Positions 62,247-64,000 of a DNA stretch of 64,000 bases are shown here, piece after piece (the stretch's first letter is position 1; every line of letters begins with the position of its first letter). Origin of the DNA: Streptomyces sp. NBC_00237. GTDB taxonomy: Bacteria; Actinomycetota; Actinomycetes; Streptomycetales; Streptomycetaceae. The notes under the pieces are model-generated. The model searched no databases, was not told the DNA's origin, and saw only the letters and a list, made by a program, of their open reading frames with translations. The stretch lies in NCBI RefSeq assembly GCF_026342435.1, contig NZ_JAPEMT010000003.1, positions 1 to 64,000 of the forward strand, read 5' to 3'. A program made the translations under genes and the position numbers.

Positions 62247-64000
62247 TCAGCCGAGCCCCGGGATCCGTGAGATCAGCAGGTCGATGGCCTTGATGCCGAC
62301 GAAGGGGAGGATCAGGCCGCCGAGTCCGTAGATCGTGAGGTTGCGACGCAGCAGGTCGTGCGCGGAGGCCGGGGTGTAGCGGACCCCGCGCAGCGCGAGG
62401 GGGATCAGCGCGATGATGATCAGCGCGTTGAAGATGATGGCGGAGGCGATGGCCGAGGTGGGGCTGTGCAGGCCCATGATGTTGAGGGCGTCGAGACCCG
62501 GATGGGCGGCGGTGAACATCGCGGGGATGATCGCGAAGTACTTCGCGACGTCGTTCGTGATGGAGAAGGTCGTCAACGCGCCCCGGGTGATGAGGAGTTG
62601 CTTGCCGATCTCGACGATCTCGACGAGCTTGGTCGGGTTGGAGTCCAGGTCCACCATGTTCCCGGCCTCCTTCGCGGCCGAGGTCCCGGTGTTCATCGCC
62701 ACGCCGACGTCCGCCTGAGCCAGGGCGGGAGCGTCGTTGGTGCCGTCTCCCGTCATCGCGACCAGCTTGCCCCCGGCCTGCTCCCGCTTGATCAGCGCCA
62801 ACTTGTCCTCGGGAGTGGCCTCGGCGAGGAAGTCGTCGACACCCGCTTCCTCAGCGATGGCACGGGCCGTCAGCGGGTTGTCGCCCGTGATCATCACCGT
62901 ACGGATCCCCATCCGGCGCAGTTGCGCGAAGCGCTCCCGGATGCCTTCCTTGACGACGTCCTTGAGGTGCACGATGCCGAGCACGCGCGGACCGTACGCA
63001 TCGTGCACCGCCACCAGGAGCGGGGTCCCGCCACCCGCCGCGACGGTGTCCGACCAGTGCAGCGCTTCGGGCGGGACCGCACCCCCGTACATCCGCACCC
63101 ACTCCACGACCTGCGCGGACGCCCCCTTGCGGATCGACGTCGCGGAGCCGTCGGGGCGGCGCATGTCGATGCCGCTCAGCCGCGTCCGCGCGCTGAACTC
63201 CACGAACCGTACGTTCCCCAACTCCCCCTCGGCGGGCTCCCGCAGCCCGTACCGCTGCTTGGCCAGGACGACGACCGAGCGGCCCTCCGGGGTCTCGTCG
63301 GCGAGCGAGGCCAACTGGGCGGCGTCGGCGAGCGCCGCTTCCGTGACGCCGGGCAGGGGCACGAAGGCGGCGGCCTCGCGGTTGCCGAGGGTGATGGTGC
63401 CGGTCTTGTCGAGGAGGAGGGTGTCGACGTCGCCCGCCGCCTCCACCGCCCGGCCGGACATGGCCAGGACGTTGCGCTGGACCAGCCGGTCCATGCCCGC
63501 GATGCCGATCGCGGAGAGCAGCGCCCCGATGGTGGTCGGGATGAGCGTGACGAGGAGGGCGACCAGGACGGTCGTGGACTGGGCGGCGTCCGCGTAGCCC
63601 GCCATCGGGGCGAGGGCGACGACGACGAGCACGAAGGTGACGGTGAGGGCGGCGAGGAGGATGTTGAGGGCGATCTCGTTCGGGGTCTTCTGCCGGGACG
63701 CGCCCTCGACCAGGGCGATCATCCGGTCCAGGAAGGAGTGTCCCGGGCGGGAGGTGACGCGCACGACGATGCGGTCGGAGAGGACCTTCGTGCCGCCGGT
63801 CACGCCCGAGCGGTCGCCGCCCGACTCCCGTATGACGGGGGCGGATTCGCCGGTCACCGCCGATTCGTCGACCGCCGCGACGCCGTCGACCACGTCGCCG
63901 TCCGCCGGGACGATCTCGCCCGCGCGGACCACCACGAAGTCGAACAGCTGGAGGTCGGTCGCGGCGACCCGCTCGGTCTCGCCCCTGCTCTCGGCGCGGT
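62247..64000 (-). CDS. kdpB: Potassium-transporting P-type ATPase subunit B, 5' end outside window
   Basis: The C-terminal 584 residues of KdpB; the reading frame stays open to the window edge. It shows the actuator loop 'VTGESAPVIRESGGDRS', the phosphorylation motif DKTGT, 'TGDGTNDAPALAQADVG' hinge, and the membrane helices at both ends (LLVTLIPTTIGALLSAIGIAG). KdpFABC takes up K+ at low supply. No kdpC follows within 100 bases: the next gene is padR with its own promoter, so kdpC must be elsewhere or lost. Confidence 0.95.
   Translation of the reverse strand, partial: RAESRGETERVAATDLQLFDFVVVRAGEIVPADGDVVDGVAAVDESAVTGESAPVIRESGGDRSGVTGGTKVLSDRIVVRVTSRPGHSFLDRMIALVEGASRQKTPNEIALNILLAALTVTFVLVVVALAPMAGYADAAQSTTVLVALLVTLIPTTIGALLSAIGIAGMDRLVQRNVLAMSGRAVEAAGDVDTLLLDKTGTITLGNREAAAFVPLPGVTEAALADAAQLASLADETPEGRSVVVLAKQRYGLREPAEGELGNVRFVEFSARTRLSGIDMRRPDGSATSIRKGASAQVVEWVRMYGGAVPPEALHWSDTVAAGGGTPLLVAVHDAYGPRVLGIVHLKDVVKEGIRERFAQLRRMGIRTVMITGDNPLTARAIAEEAGVDDFLAEATPEDKLALIKREQAGGKLVAMTGDGTNDAPALAQADVGVAMNTGTSAAKEAGNMVDLDSNPTKLVEIVEIGKQLLITRGALTTFSITNDVAKYFAIIPAMFTAAHPGLDALNIMGLHSPTSAIASAIIFNALIIIALIPLALRGVRYTPASAHDLLRRNLTIYGLGGLILPFVGIKAIDLLISRIPGLG

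Overview
The window is high-GC DNA with GTG/TTG starts and strong GGAGG-type ribosome sites. The gene families it carries (chaplin, AfsR/SARP regulator, WhiB-like protein, MmyB-type regulator, DasR-type chitinase promoter, sugar ABC operon with no ATPase of its own) point to a Streptomyces chromosome. No rRNA, tRNA or CRISPR array was recognised. All functional calls come from reading the sequence by eye; no search was run.

Left half (1-30.5 kb) is accessory and looks like one or more integrated islands. It starts with a minus-strand ParB-like / ParB-methyltransferase fusion / small-protein operon (0.16-2.8 kb). Next comes a two-gene conflict-type module, a Trypco1 protein followed by a trypsin-STAND NTPase-WD40 protein with 15 near-identical repeats (3.1-7.8 kb), flanked by a decayed IS4-like transposase. 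A giant RHS polymorphic toxin with an AT-richer tip and a following orphan gene (putative immunity) fills 9.1-18.7 kb. From 19.0 to 23.6 kb runs a dense minus-strand set of small mobile-element genes (VRR-NUC nuclease, zinc-finger miniproteins, ParB), with two transcription units headed by the same roughly 37-bp promoter element. A WhiB-like gene, a FabG/MmyB-regulator divergent pair and a metallo-hydrolase follow. The island ends with a serine recombinase lacking its catalytic domain and a complete tyrosine integrase with a divergent HTH protein (27.3-30.5 kb).

Right half (30.7-64 kb) reads as ordinary Streptomyces chromosome: GH18 chitinase, a secreted protein, an AfsR/SARP regulator divergent from a ricin-type lectin, a tandem MerR regulator divergent from an erythromycin-esterase family gene, DUF427, a cysteine-less chaplin (ChpE type), a TIM-barrel protein, a D,D-carboxypeptidase, a pirin, and a tightly overlapped response regulator / sensor kinase / GerMN lipoprotein operon. 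A secreted GH5 glucanase is divergent from a sugar-uptake operon (PLP enzyme, binding protein, two permeases, GH36 alpha-galactosidase, LacI regulator) with LacI-type palindromes at its promoter. Then come an FMN-binding PPOX protein behind an iron box, a serine hydrolase, a 58-aa membrane protein, a ComB-family protein, DUF488, a WYL regulator, a PadR/DUF1048 pair and the 3' part of kdpB, which runs off the right edge.

The most notable structural signals are: (1) a 56-bp promoter/operator (51 of 56 identical) in front of both the padR operon and the serine hydrolase 4.6 kb away; (2) the duplicated promoter element of the mobile island; (3) the trypsin-STAND-WD40 conflict module with actively expanding repeats; and (4) the RHS toxin tip and immunity cassette with a perfect terminator between them.
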